A stretch of 64,000 nt of DNA from Aneurinibacillus uraniidurans (GCF_028471905.1 NZ_CP116902.1:1028501-1092500), one strand, 5' to 3'; counted from the first letter of the stretch, positions 41,786 through 51,745 are shown. A program made the numbers and translations. Notes: generated by a model from the letters alone, not told the origin.

Positions 41786-42229
41786 ATGAACGAGTTTGTT
41801 TGCCCGCACTGTGGAAAATCAGTGGCTGGAAATCATCGTTATGAAGTAAGATGTTATCAGTGTAATCGCTATACGTATCTTACTGAGGGATTATCATTGG
41901 AACAGGAAAAAGAGGAGTTGTATAGTGCGGCCGCTCAGTATGCGTATGCGTACGTACCGAAAATCGTACGCGAATATGTGGACAAGTATGGTCTTGCTCA
42001 GTCCGGGCCGAATACGCTTCAATGGTTCCGTGACAATGAAGCGGAAGCGCTGACTCTCATCAAGTCGTTCCTTGACGAGAAACTTACGGAAAATACGCTG
42101 CATCAGCTGCATGAAGGGTATACACATGATATGCCATTCTTGTTGTATGTGCTGGATACGTTGCATTTCCCTGTGCATCGCGCACCGCTGGAGTGGGATA
42201 TAGAAGGATCAGATAGTAGCGAATTCTAA
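41786..42229 (+). CDS. Zinc-ribbon protein of unknown function
   Basis: A 147-residue protein with an N-terminal zinc ribbon, FVCPHCGKS and RCYQCNRYTYL (two CxxC), joined to an acidic helical domain (LEQEKEELYSAAAQYAYAYV, WFRDNEAEALTLIKSFLDEK). No family is recognised. GGAAGGGAAG precedes the ATG. It ends just before a dispersed terminator repeat. A role in nucleic-acid or protein binding would fit the ribbon but is not shown. Confidence 0.65.
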   Translation: MNEFVCPHCGKSVAGNHRYEVRCYQCNRYTYLTEGLSLEQEKEELYSAAAQYAYAYVPKIVREYVDKYGLAQSGPNTLQWFRDNEAEALTLIKSFLDEKLTENTLHQLHEGYTHDMPFLLYVLDTLHFPVHRAPLEWDIEGSDSSEF

Positions 42230-42248
42230 TGATACAAAACAGATAAAG

Positions 42249-42308
42249 AGAGGCTGTCCCTAAAGCCAGAACATGGCAACGGGACAGCTTTTTTTGCGAT
42301 ATCGACAG
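42249..42308 (+). repeat. Terminator repeat copy 2
   Basis: AGGCTGTCCC (42251-42260) pairs with GGGACAGC (42281-42288) around an inner GCCA/TGGC hairpin, with TTTTTTT after it. The sequence closely follows 33575-33641, including the trailing ATATCGACAG. Confidence 0.8.
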
Positions 42309-42356
42309 TGCGTAGGAGAAGGGGGGAGATCCTGGCGATCCAGCTCCTCTGCCACG
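42309..42356. other. Imperfect hairpin upstream of ppk2
   Basis: GCGTAGGAGAAGGGGGGAG can fold back on CTCCTCTGCCACGC through GATC/GATC with several mismatches. A second inverted repeat, CTAGGT (42407-42412) and ACCTAG (42428-42433), lies nearer the gene. They could shape the ppk2 leader; nothing more can be said. Confidence 0.35.
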
Positions 42357-42463
42357 CTTTGAGAGAAACTTGCATTAAGAAAAAGAAGAAAATAGCAGGA
42401 ATCGGGCTAGGTGATCTGGAACTTATTACCTAGTAGATCTGTAATTTGGAAAGGGGAAGCGAT

Positions 42464-43189
42464 ATGTATAACTTGAATCAGTTCGATTTAACCAAAAAAC
42501 TGGAGTCAAAATCAGACTATAAGGAAATGCTGAAAAAATATCAGTTAGAAATGCTGTCATTGCAGCGGGAATTACACAACAAGGGAATTCCGGTCATTCT
42601 TGTCTTTGAAGGTTGGGACGCTGCGGGTAAGGGGGGCGCGATTCGTCGGGTTACGGAGCAAATCGATGCGCGTGGTTTTCAGGTGCATGCGATTGGAGCG
42701 CCTAATATGGTAGAAAAACAGTATCATTATTTATGGCGCTTCTGGACGAAGCTTCCAGTCAAGGGACATATCGCAATTTTTGACCGTTCGTGGTATGGGC
42801 GTGTCCTTGTAGAACGTGTAGAGAAATTTGCTACTAAGACAGAGTGGAAACGGGCGTATGAAGAAATCAATCGATTCGAACAAATGCTTACAGACGATGG
42901 GACTCTCATACTTAAATTCTGGCTTCACATCAGTAAAGAAGAACAGCTCGACCGCTTCGAGGAGCGGCAGAACAATCCGTTTAAAAACTGGAAAATCACG
43001 GACGAAGACTGGCGCAATCGTCAGAAGTGGGATGATTATGTGACTGCGGTGGAAGATATGCTCGAACATACAGATAAGCCGAACGCACGCTGGATTGTGG
43101 TAGAAGGCAACTATAAGTGGTATGCACGGGTGAAAGTGCTGAAAAGCATCGTGAAAGCAATGCGTGCTCGCTTAGAAGAAGAAAAATAA
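42464..43189 (+). CDS. ppk2: Polyphosphate kinase 2 family protein
   Basis: A 241-residue PPK2 that moves phosphate between polyphosphate and nucleotides. It shows Walker A FEGWDAAGKGGAIRR, the lid region with FDRSWYGRVLVERVE, and the conserved FLHIS-type strand (KFWLHISKEEQ) followed by RFEERQNNPFKNWKITDEDW. Family class (AMP, ADP or both as acceptor) cannot be read with confidence. AAAGGGGAAG supports the ATG at 42464. The leader contains two hairpins. Confidence 0.93.
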   Translation: MYNLNQFDLTKKLESKSDYKEMLKKYQLEMLSLQRELHNKGIPVILVFEGWDAAGKGGAIRRVTEQIDARGFQVHAIGAPNMVEKQYHYLWRFWTKLPVKGHIAIFDRSWYGRVLVERVEKFATKTEWKRAYEEINRFEQMLTDDGTLILKFWLHISKEEQLDRFEERQNNPFKNWKITDEDWRNRQKWDDYVTAVEDMLEHTDKPNARWIVVEGNYKWYARVKVLKSIVKAMRARLEEEK

Positions 43190-43269
43190 CTTATCGGGAA
43201 AGTATTGCCCTCCCTGCGCTTCGATGGTAGATTTAATTCATAAATTGTACACAAATACAGAGAATAGCG

Positions 43270-46200
43270 GTGAGTGGAATGATTGAAACAGTAGAGGCCC
43301 GCACCGGGCAGGAGGAGTACACGCACATCCCGGCGCGTGTGTTATATCGACGTGTGGAAGCGCTAGCGGAGGCGTTCGCAGCAGCGGGCGATGAGAAAAA
43401 TGCTAGAAAATCCCGACAATTGCTTGAAAAATTATATAAAAAAGAATTTACAGTTGCGTTTTGTGGACATTTTTCTGCTGGGAAATCAAGTATGATCAAT
43501 GCGCTTATGGGGGACAAGGTACTTCCATCCAGCCCGATTCCGACCAGTGCGAACGTGGTTAGCATCAAGACGGGCAAAAAATCGGCTCGCATTTATTTCA
43601 AAGACAGTGAGCCGCTTGAATTCGGGCCGGACTATAATGTGAACGAGCTGAAGCAGTATGCGGTAAACGGAGAAGAGGTTGAGACGATTGAGCTGTATCA
43701 TCCATCTAATCTGCTTGGAGAAGCGATTAGTATTATGGATACGCCAGGGATTGACTCGACGGATGATGCACACAAAGTATCAACCGAATCGTCGCTTCAT
43801 CTCTCGGATGCGGTCCTGTATGTGATGGACTATAACCATGTCCAATCTGAAGTGAACTTCCGATTTACGAAGTCGCTGAAAGACCGGGGAGTTCCGGTTT
43901 ATCTTGTGATTAATCAGATTGACAAACATGTTGATTTCGAATTGAGTTTTGCTCAGTATCGTGAAAGCGTGATTGATGCGTTTCGACACTGGGACATTGA
44001 GCCGGATGGTGTGTATTTTACATCGTTGAAAGATGTGGATCATCCAGAAAATCAATGGCCTATGCTGCTTGCTGAGTTAGGTCGTCTGTTTGCAGCTAAA
44101 GAAGAACTGCTTATCCCAAGCATTATGCGTGCCGCACATTATTTGATTGATGAGCATGGCAAGTTTCTTGAAGAGAAGCATACTGCTGCGCGAGAGCCAC
44201 TTATGCAAGTGTTGGCAGAAGCGGATGAGAATGCAGTTACTCGTTATGAAGAACTTACACAACACCTCGTTTCCTTGCGTCAGCCAGCCGATGCATTAGA
44301 AACGGAAGCGAAGCGTGAGTTGCATACTATGCTTGATAATGCACCGCTCATGCCATTTACCACCCGGGAGCTGGCACGTCAGTTTTTAGAGAGTCGTCAG
44401 TCCAGCTTCAAAGTTGGCTTTTTATTCTCTGCCGGTAAGAAAACGAAAGAAGAAAGAGATAAGCGTCTGCGTGATTTTTACGAAGAGTTGAAAGAGAATG
44501 CAGCCAAGCATATTGGCTGGCATGTAAAAGAGTTGTTGCGCAAACTTCCAGAAGCGCATGGTTATGACGATAGTGAGTTCCAAAAGCGGGTGATGGAATT
44601 CGACGTATCGTTCGGCCCGGAATTAATCGAGAACGCAGTGAAGCCGGGGGCACTAACGAGCGGCGAGTATATTCTGACCTATTCAAAAGACGTGTCTGAT
44701 TCGATCAAGCAGCTGTATCGCCGTGCGGCGCAGGATGAATATGAATATGCTGTGCAACAGATGCGTAAGCAAGCCGAAGTAGCTGCTGGTGATGTGCGTG
44801 CCGAGCTTGCTACACTTGCTCCGGTAAAAGAAGCCAAGGACAAACTTGCTGCGCTAACCCGTGAAGAAACAGCGGCGGCTGCACGATTTGTAGCCATGAT
44901 TGATCAAGGGGTTCCAAATGAAGCGAGTGCGCCACCGCTTCCGGGTTACACAGAACCGGAGGCAGAAAAGGTGGAAGGTGCGTCACTTCCGGCAGCAGCA
45001 AGCGGTGAAAGAGTTACGTTGCAGACACAGGCGTCTACATCTGGGATGGCTCCATCGTCTTCTGCCATTCAGAAAGACTATCGAGGGTTACGCTTGAATA
45101 CAGCTGATCTGCTACGTGTAATCGCCGGGGAAACATCGGGTGTACCAGGGCTTGCCGGTGCAGGCCATGCGATGCGTCAGCGCGCAGAACGTCTAGAGAA
45201 GAATCGGTTTACCGTTGCGTTATTCGGAGCGTTCAGTGCCGGCAAGTCTTCATTTGCGAATGCCCTGATGGGAGATTTAATCCTGCCTGTATCACCGAAC
45301 CCGACAACGGCTGCGATTAACAAAATTTTACCGCCTGATGAGCAAAATCCGCACGGCAGTGTGCGAGTGCGCCTTAAGACAGCGGAAGATATGACAAGTG
45401 ATGTCTTACAGTCACTTGATGTATTTGATATTGCGGCAGGCTCCATCGAGGAAGCCATCCAAAAGAGTACAGCACTTAATGCGGGCGATATTCACCCGAC
45501 AGCGAAGCCGCACTATAGCTTCCTGCGTGCTGTGCAGAAAGGCTACGCAGAGATTAAGAATGAGCTTGGCACAGACTTAATTATTGGACTTGAAGAATTC
45601 CAGGCTTTCGTCGCTAAAGAAGAGAAAGCGTGCTTTGTTGAATGGATTGAGCTGTATTATGATTGCCCGCTGACACAGCAGGGGATTATTCTAGTCGATA
45701 CACCAGGGGCTGATTCGATCAATGCACGTCATACAGGTGTCGCATTTGAATACATCAAAAATGCGGATGCTGTACTGTTCGTTACGTACTACAATCATGC
45801 ATTCTCCCATGCAGACCGTGAATTCCTGATTCAGTTGGGTCGGGTAAAAGACACGTTTGCGATGGATAAAATGTTCTTCATTGTCAATGCGGCTGACCTT
45901 GCGCATTCGCAGGAAGAGCTCGATGGTGTAGTGAATCACGTTGTACAAAATCTCGGCACATGTGGGATTGTACGTCCGCGTATTTATCCGGTATCAAGCC
46001 AGACGGCGCTATTAGCACGCATGGGTGAGAAGAATAAGCTCACCGATTCAGGTGCTGCGATTTTGCGTAAGCGTCTTAGTGTAGGAGAAACAGAGGCGCT
46101 GCCGTCAGCGGAGGAAGCACTCACATTCTCCGGGCTGCGTCATTTTGAGAAAGAGTTTATTTCGTTCACATTAGAAGAGTTAACGGGTATTGCGCTGAAA

Positions 46201-47061
46201 GAAGCGTTCGCTGAAGTAGAGCGTGTGATCGGTACGATGGATGAGTTGATCGTCGCAGCACGCCAGGACGCAGGTGCCCGTGCCGAGCAGTTAAGTCGTA
46301 CGGAACGGAAGCGAGAGACATCGCTTGCGACCATCCGTGACCTTGATACAGCAGCAGACATTCAGGCGCTGGAGAAAGAAGTAACGGAGCTTGCTTATTA
46401 CGTGAAGCAGCGTGTCATGCTCCGCTTTAGCGAAGCGTTCCGTTATGCGTTTAACCCAACGAACTTAACAGAAGCGAATGGCCGGAATATGCAGAAGCTG
46501 CTCCGGGCAAGTCTCGACGAGTTATCGCGCTTCCTGGCATTTGACTTAGCTCAGGAAATGCGTGCTACTGCTTTGCGGGCGGAAACGTTTATGGCGAAGA
46601 ACGGAGAGAAGGTTACTGACCGTTTGAACAAGCGATTAGACATTGAACACTTCTTCCTTCGGGCATGGGAGCAGCCGACGTATGATACGCCAGCTTTTGC
46701 AAGCCAGCTTCCAGAAGGCACAACCGGAGATCTTGCTGCAGCACTTAGTCTGTTTAAAAATCCAAAGCAGTTCTTTGAGCAGGGTGGACAGGATAAGATG
46801 AAAGATACGCTTGAGCAGCGTTATCAGGTGCCGGTACAGGCGTATGTGGATGGTGCAGCGCATGTACTGCATGATTATTATGTTCCTGCTTTCCGTACGC
46901 AGCTTGAGCAGCTTGCGGAGCGGGCTGTGCAGGAAGTGGAAGAGCACTTTGCAGGTTTGATTGCGGTACTGAGCACAGACATTGATGTAGAGGGTCTTGC
47001 ATCTCTTCGTCAAGCTATTGCAGGACGGATTCAGACAGCAAGAGCTGAAATGGACATATAG
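43270..47061 (+). CDS. dynA: Tandem dynamin-like GTPase (DynA/YpbR type)
   Basis: A 1263-residue protein built from two dynamin-like modules. The first P-loop GHFSAGKSSMINALM is near residue 66, with switch motifs PTSAN and DTPGIDS and a NQIDKH specificity motif. The second P-loop GAFSAGKSSFANALMG is near residue 652, with PTTA, DTPGADS and NAADLA. Each GTPase is followed by long helical stalk segments. This matches B. subtilis DynA (about 1190 residues), which tethers and repairs the membrane after phage or antibiotic stress. Starts at GTG 43270 or ATG 43279; neither has a strong ribosome site. Confidence 0.93.
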   Translation: MSGMIETVEARTGQEEYTHIPARVLYRRVEALAEAFAAAGDEKNARKSRQLLEKLYKKEFTVAFCGHFSAGKSSMINALMGDKVLPSSPIPTSANVVSIKTGKKSARIYFKDSEPLEFGPDYNVNELKQYAVNGEEVETIELYHPSNLLGEAISIMDTPGIDSTDDAHKVSTESSLHLSDAVLYVMDYNHVQSEVNFRFTKSLKDRGVPVYLVINQIDKHVDFELSFAQYRESVIDAFRHWDIEPDGVYFTSLKDVDHPENQWPMLLAELGRLFAAKEELLIPSIMRAAHYLIDEHGKFLEEKHTAAREPLMQVLAEADENAVTRYEELTQHLVSLRQPADALETEAKRELHTMLDNAPLMPFTTRELARQFLESRQSSFKVGFLFSAGKKTKEERDKRLRDFYEELKENAAKHIGWHVKELLRKLPEAHGYDDSEFQKRVMEFDVSFGPELIENAVKPGALTSGEYILTYSKDVSDSIKQLYRRAAQDEYEYAVQQMRKQAEVAAGDVRAELATLAPVKEAKDKLAALTREETAAAARFVAMIDQGVPNEASAPPLPGYTEPEAEKVEGASLPAAASGERVTLQTQASTSGMAPSSSAIQKDYRGLRLNTADLLRVIAGETSGVPGLAGAGHAMRQRAERLEKNRFTVALFGAFSAGKSSFANALMGDLILPVSPNPTTAAINKILPPDEQNPHGSVRVRLKTAEDMTSDVLQSLDVFDIAAGSIEEAIQKSTALNAGDIHPTAKPHYSFLRAVQKGYAEIKNELGTDLIIGLEEFQAFVAKEEKACFVEWIELYYDCPLTQQGIILVDTPGADSINARHTGVAFEYIKNADAVLFVTYYNHAFSHADREFLIQLGRVKDTFAMDKMFFIVNAADLAHSQEELDGVVNHVVQNLGTCGIVRPRIYPVSSQTALLARMGEKNKLTDSGAAILRKRLSVGETEALPSAEEALTFSGLRHFEKEFISFTLEELTGIALKEAFAEVERVIGTMDELIVAARQDAGARAEQLSRTERKRETSLATIRDLDTAADIQALEKEVTELAYYVKQRVMLRFSEAFRYAFNPTNLTEANGRNMQKLLRASLDELSRFLAFDLAQEMRATALRAETFMAKNGEKVTDRLNKRLDIEHFFLRAWEQPTYDTPAFASQLPEGTTGDLAAALSLFKNPKQFFEQGGQDKMKDTLEQRYQVPVQAYVDGAAHVLHDYYVPAFRTQLEQLAERAVQEVEEHFAGLIAVLSTDIDVEGLASLRQAIAGRIQTARAEMDI

Positions 47062-47080
47062 AAGAGATGTTATAAAAATA

Positions 47081-47121
47081 ACAAAACGAGCGCCTATTTT
47101 AGATTCGGGCGCTCGTTTTGT
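47081..47121. terminator. Bidirectional terminator after the dynamin gene
   Basis: ACAAAACGAGCGCC and GGCGCTCGTTTTGT form a long perfect stem around a short AT-rich loop; it suits both strands. Confidence 0.9.
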
Positions 47122-47126
47122 TTGTT

Positions 47127-47333
47127 CTATACACCGTACTGTCGGGCCAGCATTGTGTCAAATATTGTATCGATTCGATCTTCTTCAGTTGCTTCAGGTA
47201 CATGAAGTTGTTGTGCAGTCAGTTTATGTGAAGCTGACTGTTTTTCTTGCGGCATAGTACGCGAATGAGGGACCAGATCTGCCAGGTCGTATTTGCACGT
47301 TTCAATGATTTCATCCCAATTTGCAAAACTCAC
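47127..47333 (-). CDS. Small acidic protein of unknown function
   Basis: A 68-residue soluble protein (MSFANWDEIIETCKYDLADL and EDRIDTIFDTMLARQYGV at the end). The family is not known. A GTG start is preceded by GAAGGGAGAATCATTCC, which supports it as real. It lies between the dynamin terminator and the brnQ terminator and so would be a one-gene unit. Confidence 0.5.
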   Translation of the reverse strand: MSFANWDEIIETCKYDLADLVPHSRTMPQEKQSASHKLTAQQLHVPEATEEDRIDTIFDTMLARQYGV

Positions 47334-47483
47334 GGAATGATTCTCCCTTCTTTATTTGGAATCATGCGTAATACGAATAGGACAAATAGGTGTCTCTTCC
47401 CTTTGCTGTTTTTATCATTATAAAGAGATTGCTGACAAATAGCAATTTATATTTCTGAATTTTCTTTTAAATGTAGTGATATA

Positions 47484-47518
47484 AAATCCCGCTATCACTT
47501 ATGTGAGAGCGGGATTGG
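47484..47518 (-). terminator. Terminator of brnQ
   Basis: AATCCCGCTCTCACA on the - strand pairs with TGTGATAGCGGGATT; a TTTTA tail follows on that strand. Confidence 0.75.
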
Positions 47519-47528
47519 AGAAATATCG

Positions 47529-48875
47529 TTATGCAATGTCATGAGACTCTGAATAGGTCGGAGATATACGGGAGAAAACTCCACCAATCACTGCGCCTAC
47601 AAGAGCCGGAATTACCCATCCGAGTCCAAACGTCATGAAGGTGCTCAGAACGGGAATCTGGCTCAATGCGTCTGTGATCGAGGCAACATTTACACCAGTT
47701 GCTCCAATTCCATCAAGAAGGGAGAGCGGAGCTGCACCGATAACCGCACCGATGTATACACCACGACGTCCCTGGAAAAGGGAGTTGGATAATGTTAACA
47801 CGATCAGCACGATGGCGAGTGGATATAGTGTCACAAGAATTGGAACTGAAATTTTCAGAATCGTAGAGAGACCGAAGTTAGCAATAATTAAGCTTGCTAC
47901 GGTGAATACGACAAGCATTGCACGATAAGATACTTTGTTTTCAGTTAGACGAGAGAAGAATTCTGCACAGCTTGTAATCAGACCAACTGCTGTTGTCAGG
48001 CAGGCAAATGTAATGGCCAGTGCAAGAAGAATGAGGCCGACTGAGCCGAGCAGACGCTTAGATAGTATCGTAATAAGTTCACCGCCATTCGCGTATGTAC
48101 CTACGGCTGGTCCGCTTGTAGCTCCCATATAAGCAAGGCCGACATACAGTAGACCAAGACCAATAACAGCAATGAGACCAGCTTGTACGATCAGTTTAGC
48201 CTGCTTACTACGGTTCGTGACTCCGCGCTCGGCTACCGCAGCAGCGATTACACCACCGAATACGAGAGAGGCCAGGGCATCCATTGTATTATATCCTTCT
48301 AGGAATCCTTTAGAGAACGGATTTGGCAGGGCGGATGCCTGTGCTTCACTGAGTGGATTTACAGCACCGCGAATTAAGAGAATAGCCAGCAGTACGATCA
48401 TAAACGGTGTAATAATTTTACCAAAACGGTCAACAAGCTTGCCTGGATTAAGGCACAGCCAGTATGCTACTCCAAAAAACACAAACGTATACAGGAACAA
48501 CGACCAGGAAGATGTACGGAACGCTTCCGGAAGAAATGGTGCCAGACTAATTTCATACGCTACTGCACCTGTACGTGGAATCGCAAGCAGTGGACCGATT
48601 GCAAGATATGTAAGTACAGAGAAAATAATCGAAAAGAGCGGATGAACACGATTAGCGATATACTGGATGCCACCGCCCGCACGTGCGACAGCGGCAACGC
48701 CTAAGAGTGGGAGTCCAACGCCTGTAATTAGAAATCCACTTACCGCACGCCACATATCTATGCCGGCGTCATGGCCGAGCGTGGGTGGGAAAATAATGTT
48801 GCCAGCGCCAAGGAACAGAGAGAATGTCATAAGTCCGATGGCCAGAATTTCCTTGAAAGATAATGACTGATTCAT
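47529..48875 (-). CDS. brnQ: Branched-chain amino acid:cation symporter BrnQ
   Basis: A 448-residue LIVCS-family transporter with about 12 helices. It opens LAIGLMTFSLFLGAGNIIFP, the family signature with the sodium-site GAGN, and includes GYNTMDALASLVFGGVI and LTTAVGLITSCAEFFSRLT. It imports leucine, isoleucine or valine with sodium or protons. Upstream on its strand, AATTTTCAG (complement of 48921-48930 region) resembles half of a CodY box, but the full 15-base match is weak. It is a single-gene unit. Confidence 0.93.
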   Translation of the reverse strand: MNQSLSFKEILAIGLMTFSLFLGAGNIIFPPTLGHDAGIDMWRAVSGFLITGVGLPLLGVAAVARAGGGIQYIANRVHPLFSIIFSVLTYLAIGPLLAIPRTGAVAYEISLAPFLPEAFRTSSWSLFLYTFVFFGVAYWLCLNPGKLVDRFGKIITPFMIVLLAILLIRGAVNPLSEAQASALPNPFSKGFLEGYNTMDALASLVFGGVIAAAVAERGVTNRSKQAKLIVQAGLIAVIGLGLLYVGLAYMGATSGPAVGTYANGGELITILSKRLLGSVGLILLALAITFACLTTAVGLITSCAEFFSRLTENKVSYRAMLVVFTVASLIIANFGLSTILKISVPILVTLYPLAIVLIVLTLSNSLFQGRRGVYIGAVIGAAPLSLLDGIGATGVNVASITDALSQIPVLSTFMTFGLGWVIPALVGAVIGGVFSRISPTYSESHDIA

Positions 48876-49016
48876 AATGCCTCCTAAAACAAAAAAGAAT
48901 ATTTGGATAATTTAATCCATGCTGAAAATTCCATTTTCAATAAAGCTTAATTATCATAACACATTTTATTTATAAATAAAATCAAAAATATTACTTTTTA
49001 AATCTTTACAATTTTC

Positions 49017-49436
49017 TTATATAAATCGAAGAGGCCAGCGGGATAAAGAAAAGCTGAGAAATCCACGTTTTTTACGAGTGACGAACTCCAGAAAACCGAT
49101 CTTTTCATCAGTATCAACGAGGAATGTATTTTTGCGGATCAAGAAGACATCTTCACTTTTTATGTGATAAAAAATATTTTCTTCTTCGTCAAAAAAAGAA
49201 ATGCTATGGGTAGAGTGACAAATGGCAGCACTACGCAGGCGAATGCATGCTCCTTGATGAATGAGGGGCCACTGAAAAAATCCGAGTGTTGTCTGCTCTG
49301 TATACTGACGGTAGGCAGAAAGTGGAACGACCGATAGATAGAGTGTACAAGGTTTATTTTTTTCTTCTAGTATTTGTGCTACCTGGAGTATTTCCGTGAC
49401 ATCGTGCGTAATATTTACAGAGCGGCTGGGAAGCAT
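49017..49436 (-). CDS. Hypothetical protein, beta-rich
   Basis: A 139-residue soluble protein without signal peptide or membrane helix. It has alternating beta-like segments (EDVFLIRKNTFLVDTDEKIG) and a basic C-terminus (RKKRGFLSFSLSRW). The family is not recognised. AAAGGAGACTTTT precedes the ATG, and codon use is normal, so it is probably real. It diverges from the ypuI homologue. Confidence 0.55.
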   Translation of the reverse strand: MLPSRSVNITHDVTEILQVAQILEEKNKPCTLYLSVVPLSAYRQYTEQTTLGFFQWPLIHQGACIRLRSAAICHSTHSISFFDEEENIFYHIKSEDVFLIRKNTFLVDTDEKIGFLEFVTRKKRGFLSFSLSRWPLRFI

Positions 49437-49626
49437 AAAAGTCTCCTTTATTATGTAGATAATGGGTTTATTCGCAAGTATGTCCGAAGGGAGGAGATCG
49501 TAATCAACCTGAATAATTATGAATATTTAAACATTACGAAATCGCATAAATAATGCTAGGTTCACTGTAACAAATTTGTTACAATCGACGTAACAAAGTT
49601 GAAAATTTGAATGGTTGGAGGGTTAA

Positions 49627-50133
49627 ATGATGCCAGAGACGCAATTGAAAGAAATCTGTGAGGAAGCATATACGAGGCTGAAAAAAGTTTGTATAGAGTT
49701 GGAGAAGTTTTTGAATTCCACTACGCTTGCCAATCTTGTCCAGAACTCGTCAGACCCGGAACAGTATGAAGCTTACTATCGCAGCTACCTATCTGATCTT
49801 CGTCACTTACTAGTAAATAGTGAAAACGCTTACGAAAAGCTAGGGATTTGCTTGCGTCGTGCACAATTTAACAAGGAATTTGCTCAAGAAGTGCTGTATC
49901 TTGTCTATCATACTTGTGTGAATACATTCTTCTATCCAAAAGGCGAAGTATACGAAGAGGACGGACGTAATTCCTATACAGGTCGTGATGCTATTATCTT
50001 CCATAAAGAAGTGACACCGGAATTGAAAAGTCTGACTCTCGGAATGTCTAAAGCGTTTGAATATTTGCGTGATGAACTTCAATATTATGAAACGGATTAT
50101 GTAACGATGAAGCGGATGAGCGCGGCACGCTAG
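49627..50133 (+). CDS. ypuI: YpuI family protein (DUF3907)
   Basis: A 168-residue helical protein of the YpuI/DUF3907 family, conserved in Bacillales without known function. From memory it matches B. subtilis YpuI in ELEKFLNSTTLANLVQ, the YEEDGRNSYTGRDAI-type motif and the ending ELQYYETDYVT. No membrane segment is present. GGAGGG lies upstream of adjacent ATGs at 49627 and 49630. A bidirectional terminator separates it from the convergent protease gene. Confidence 0.85.
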   Translation: MMPETQLKEICEEAYTRLKKVCIELEKFLNSTTLANLVQNSSDPEQYEAYYRSYLSDLRHLLVNSENAYEKLGICLRRAQFNKEFAQEVLYLVYHTCVNTFFYPKGEVYEEDGRNSYTGRDAIIFHKEVTPELKSLTLGMSKAFEYLRDELQYYETDYVTMKRMSAAR

Positions 50134-50138
50134 ATCGT

Positions 50139-50178
50139 AAAAAAACACCCTGTCAATACGATGACAGGGTGTTTTTTG
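50139..50178. terminator. Bidirectional terminator between ypuI and protease genes
   Basis: ACACCCTGTCA and TGACAGGGTGT form an 11-pair stem around ATACGA with A and T flanks. Confidence 0.9.
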
Positions 50179-50182
50179 TATG

Positions 50183-51625
50183 TTATGGCACGAACAGGCG
50201 TCTAAGACGCTCGAATAACCCGGATATTGGCTCGGTCGGTTGTAGTGCCGGAATTGGCTGCGCCGGTGACTCAGATGCTGCACCAGTCGGTGGGGGTGGA
50301 GTGGCAAGTTTAAGAGCACTAGCGACATCAATAATACCGTATCCATAATCATGGTCCCATCCGGCAGGGCCAGCGTCGCGTGCTGTTGTACGCATGATTT
50401 TCATTACCTCTCCATTGCTTAATGAAGGGTTGAGTGAGCGGATTAATCCGGCGAGACCCGTAACGTGGGGGCAAGCCATTGATGTACCAGATAATGCTGC
50501 GTATTCACCGGGGAGGTAGGTGCTAGGAATGTCTACGCCGGGAGCTGCCACATCTATGCTAGAACCAAAATTAGAAAAAGGAGCCTGATTTCCGTTCTGA
50601 TCAACAGCGGCTACGCTGACTACTTCTGGATAGGAGGCTGGAAAGCTTGGCTGAGACGAATGATCGTTGCCGCTGGCCGCTACCATGACGACATCCTTAC
50701 TGAATGCATATTTGATGGCATCGTGCAGCACGCTGGATGGTTGATAGTTGCCAACACTCATGTTAATGACACGTGCCCCATGGTCAGTTGCCCATATGAT
50801 ACCCTTGGCAATGTCGAAAGAAGAGCCGCTTCCATTACCGCCAATCCCCTTAATCGGCATAAGCTTGTTATTCCATGCTATACCTGCTACACCACGACCG
50901 TTATTCGTGCGGGCTGCAATAATGCCGGCTACATGTGTGCCGTGCCCGTTGTCATCTTGTGGCAACGCACCAGGATTTAATACGTTATAGCCATCTACTA
51001 CCTTGTCTGTGAATTCCGGGTGATGCAAGTCAAGTCCTGTGTCAATGATCGCGATTGGTACAGCATCACTTCCTTTGCTAATATCCCATGCCTGTTCCAT
51101 ATTTATCGCGGGCATATTCCATTGATATTTGGGATAGAGTGAATCGTTTGGTATGGCATTCGGGAGCAGAAGATAATTCGGCTCAGCGAACTGCACATCG
51201 TTTCGCTTTGAGAAGTACGCAATAAGTTGATCGGTTGACATGCGACTTGATTTGAAAATATAGGTTGACCCGTGGTGTGACTTGGTTTTCCCATCAATAG
51301 TACGCAGGATTGTGGCTAGTTGTGGGCCAGTGAGTGCGGTACGAAACTTAACCGTCACTTCTCGTTTCATGTAGTGACTCGTCTGATTGCTATTGTGGTG
51401 AATGGTAACGACATGATGGCTATTTCCGAGATCAGAACGGATTTCCTGGACTTTACTAATGTGGTTGACTTTATAGTACTTTTCTTTGTCTGCTGAACGG
51501 ATGGACGTTGTTGTGCCGGGTTTTGGAGTGGGCGGAGCCGCTTCTTTTCCCAGGCAAGCAGCTAGTAAAAAAACGGGCAGGATAGCGAGGAGACTAACGG
51601 CCCCATATTTATAAAGTCGATTCAT
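50183..51625 (-). CDS. Subtilisin-like serine protease, lipoprotein
   Basis: A 480-residue S8 peptidase. The signal ends in the lipobox LAAC (C24), which predicts attachment to the outer membrane face. A pro-region follows (about residues 85-160, inhibitor I9-like). The catalytic domain has D195 (AIIDTGLD), H228 (NGHGTHVAG), the oxyanion N320 (AASGND) and S382 (SGTSMACPH). A Pro-rich tail ends the protein. All catalytic residues are intact, so it should be active. It is most like thermitase/intracellular-type subtilases with a lipid anchor. It is a single gene; the target is unknown. Confidence 0.92.
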   Translation of the reverse strand: MNRLYKYGAVSLLAILPVFLLAACLGKEAAPPTPKPGTTTSIRSADKEKYYKVNHISKVQEIRSDLGNSHHVVTIHHNSNQTSHYMKREVTVKFRTALTGPQLATILRTIDGKTKSHHGSTYIFKSSRMSTDQLIAYFSKRNDVQFAEPNYLLLPNAIPNDSLYPKYQWNMPAINMEQAWDISKGSDAVPIAIIDTGLDLHHPEFTDKVVDGYNVLNPGALPQDDNGHGTHVAGIIAARTNNGRGVAGIAWNNKLMPIKGIGGNGSGSSFDIAKGIIWATDHGARVINMSVGNYQPSSVLHDAIKYAFSKDVVMVAASGNDHSSQPSFPASYPEVVSVAAVDQNGNQAPFSNFGSSIDVAAPGVDIPSTYLPGEYAALSGTSMACPHVTGLAGLIRSLNPSLSNGEVMKIMRTTARDAGPAGWDHDYGYGIIDVASALKLATPPPPTGAASESPAQPIPALQPTEPISGLFERLRRLFVP

Positions 51626-51745
51626 GCAGCATCACTTTCCTTTACTTTTGTTACGTATAGCGTTTGGCGGGTCTAGGTAAGATATGAACGGTGGATTTTG
51701 ACAAAAATTAAAAAAAGAAAATAAAAAAGTCACAATTTTTTGAAG

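Noticed and set aside
48915-48935. CodY box upstream of brnQ
   Set aside because: Only about 10 of 15 consensus positions match; in AT-rich spacers that is expected by chance.
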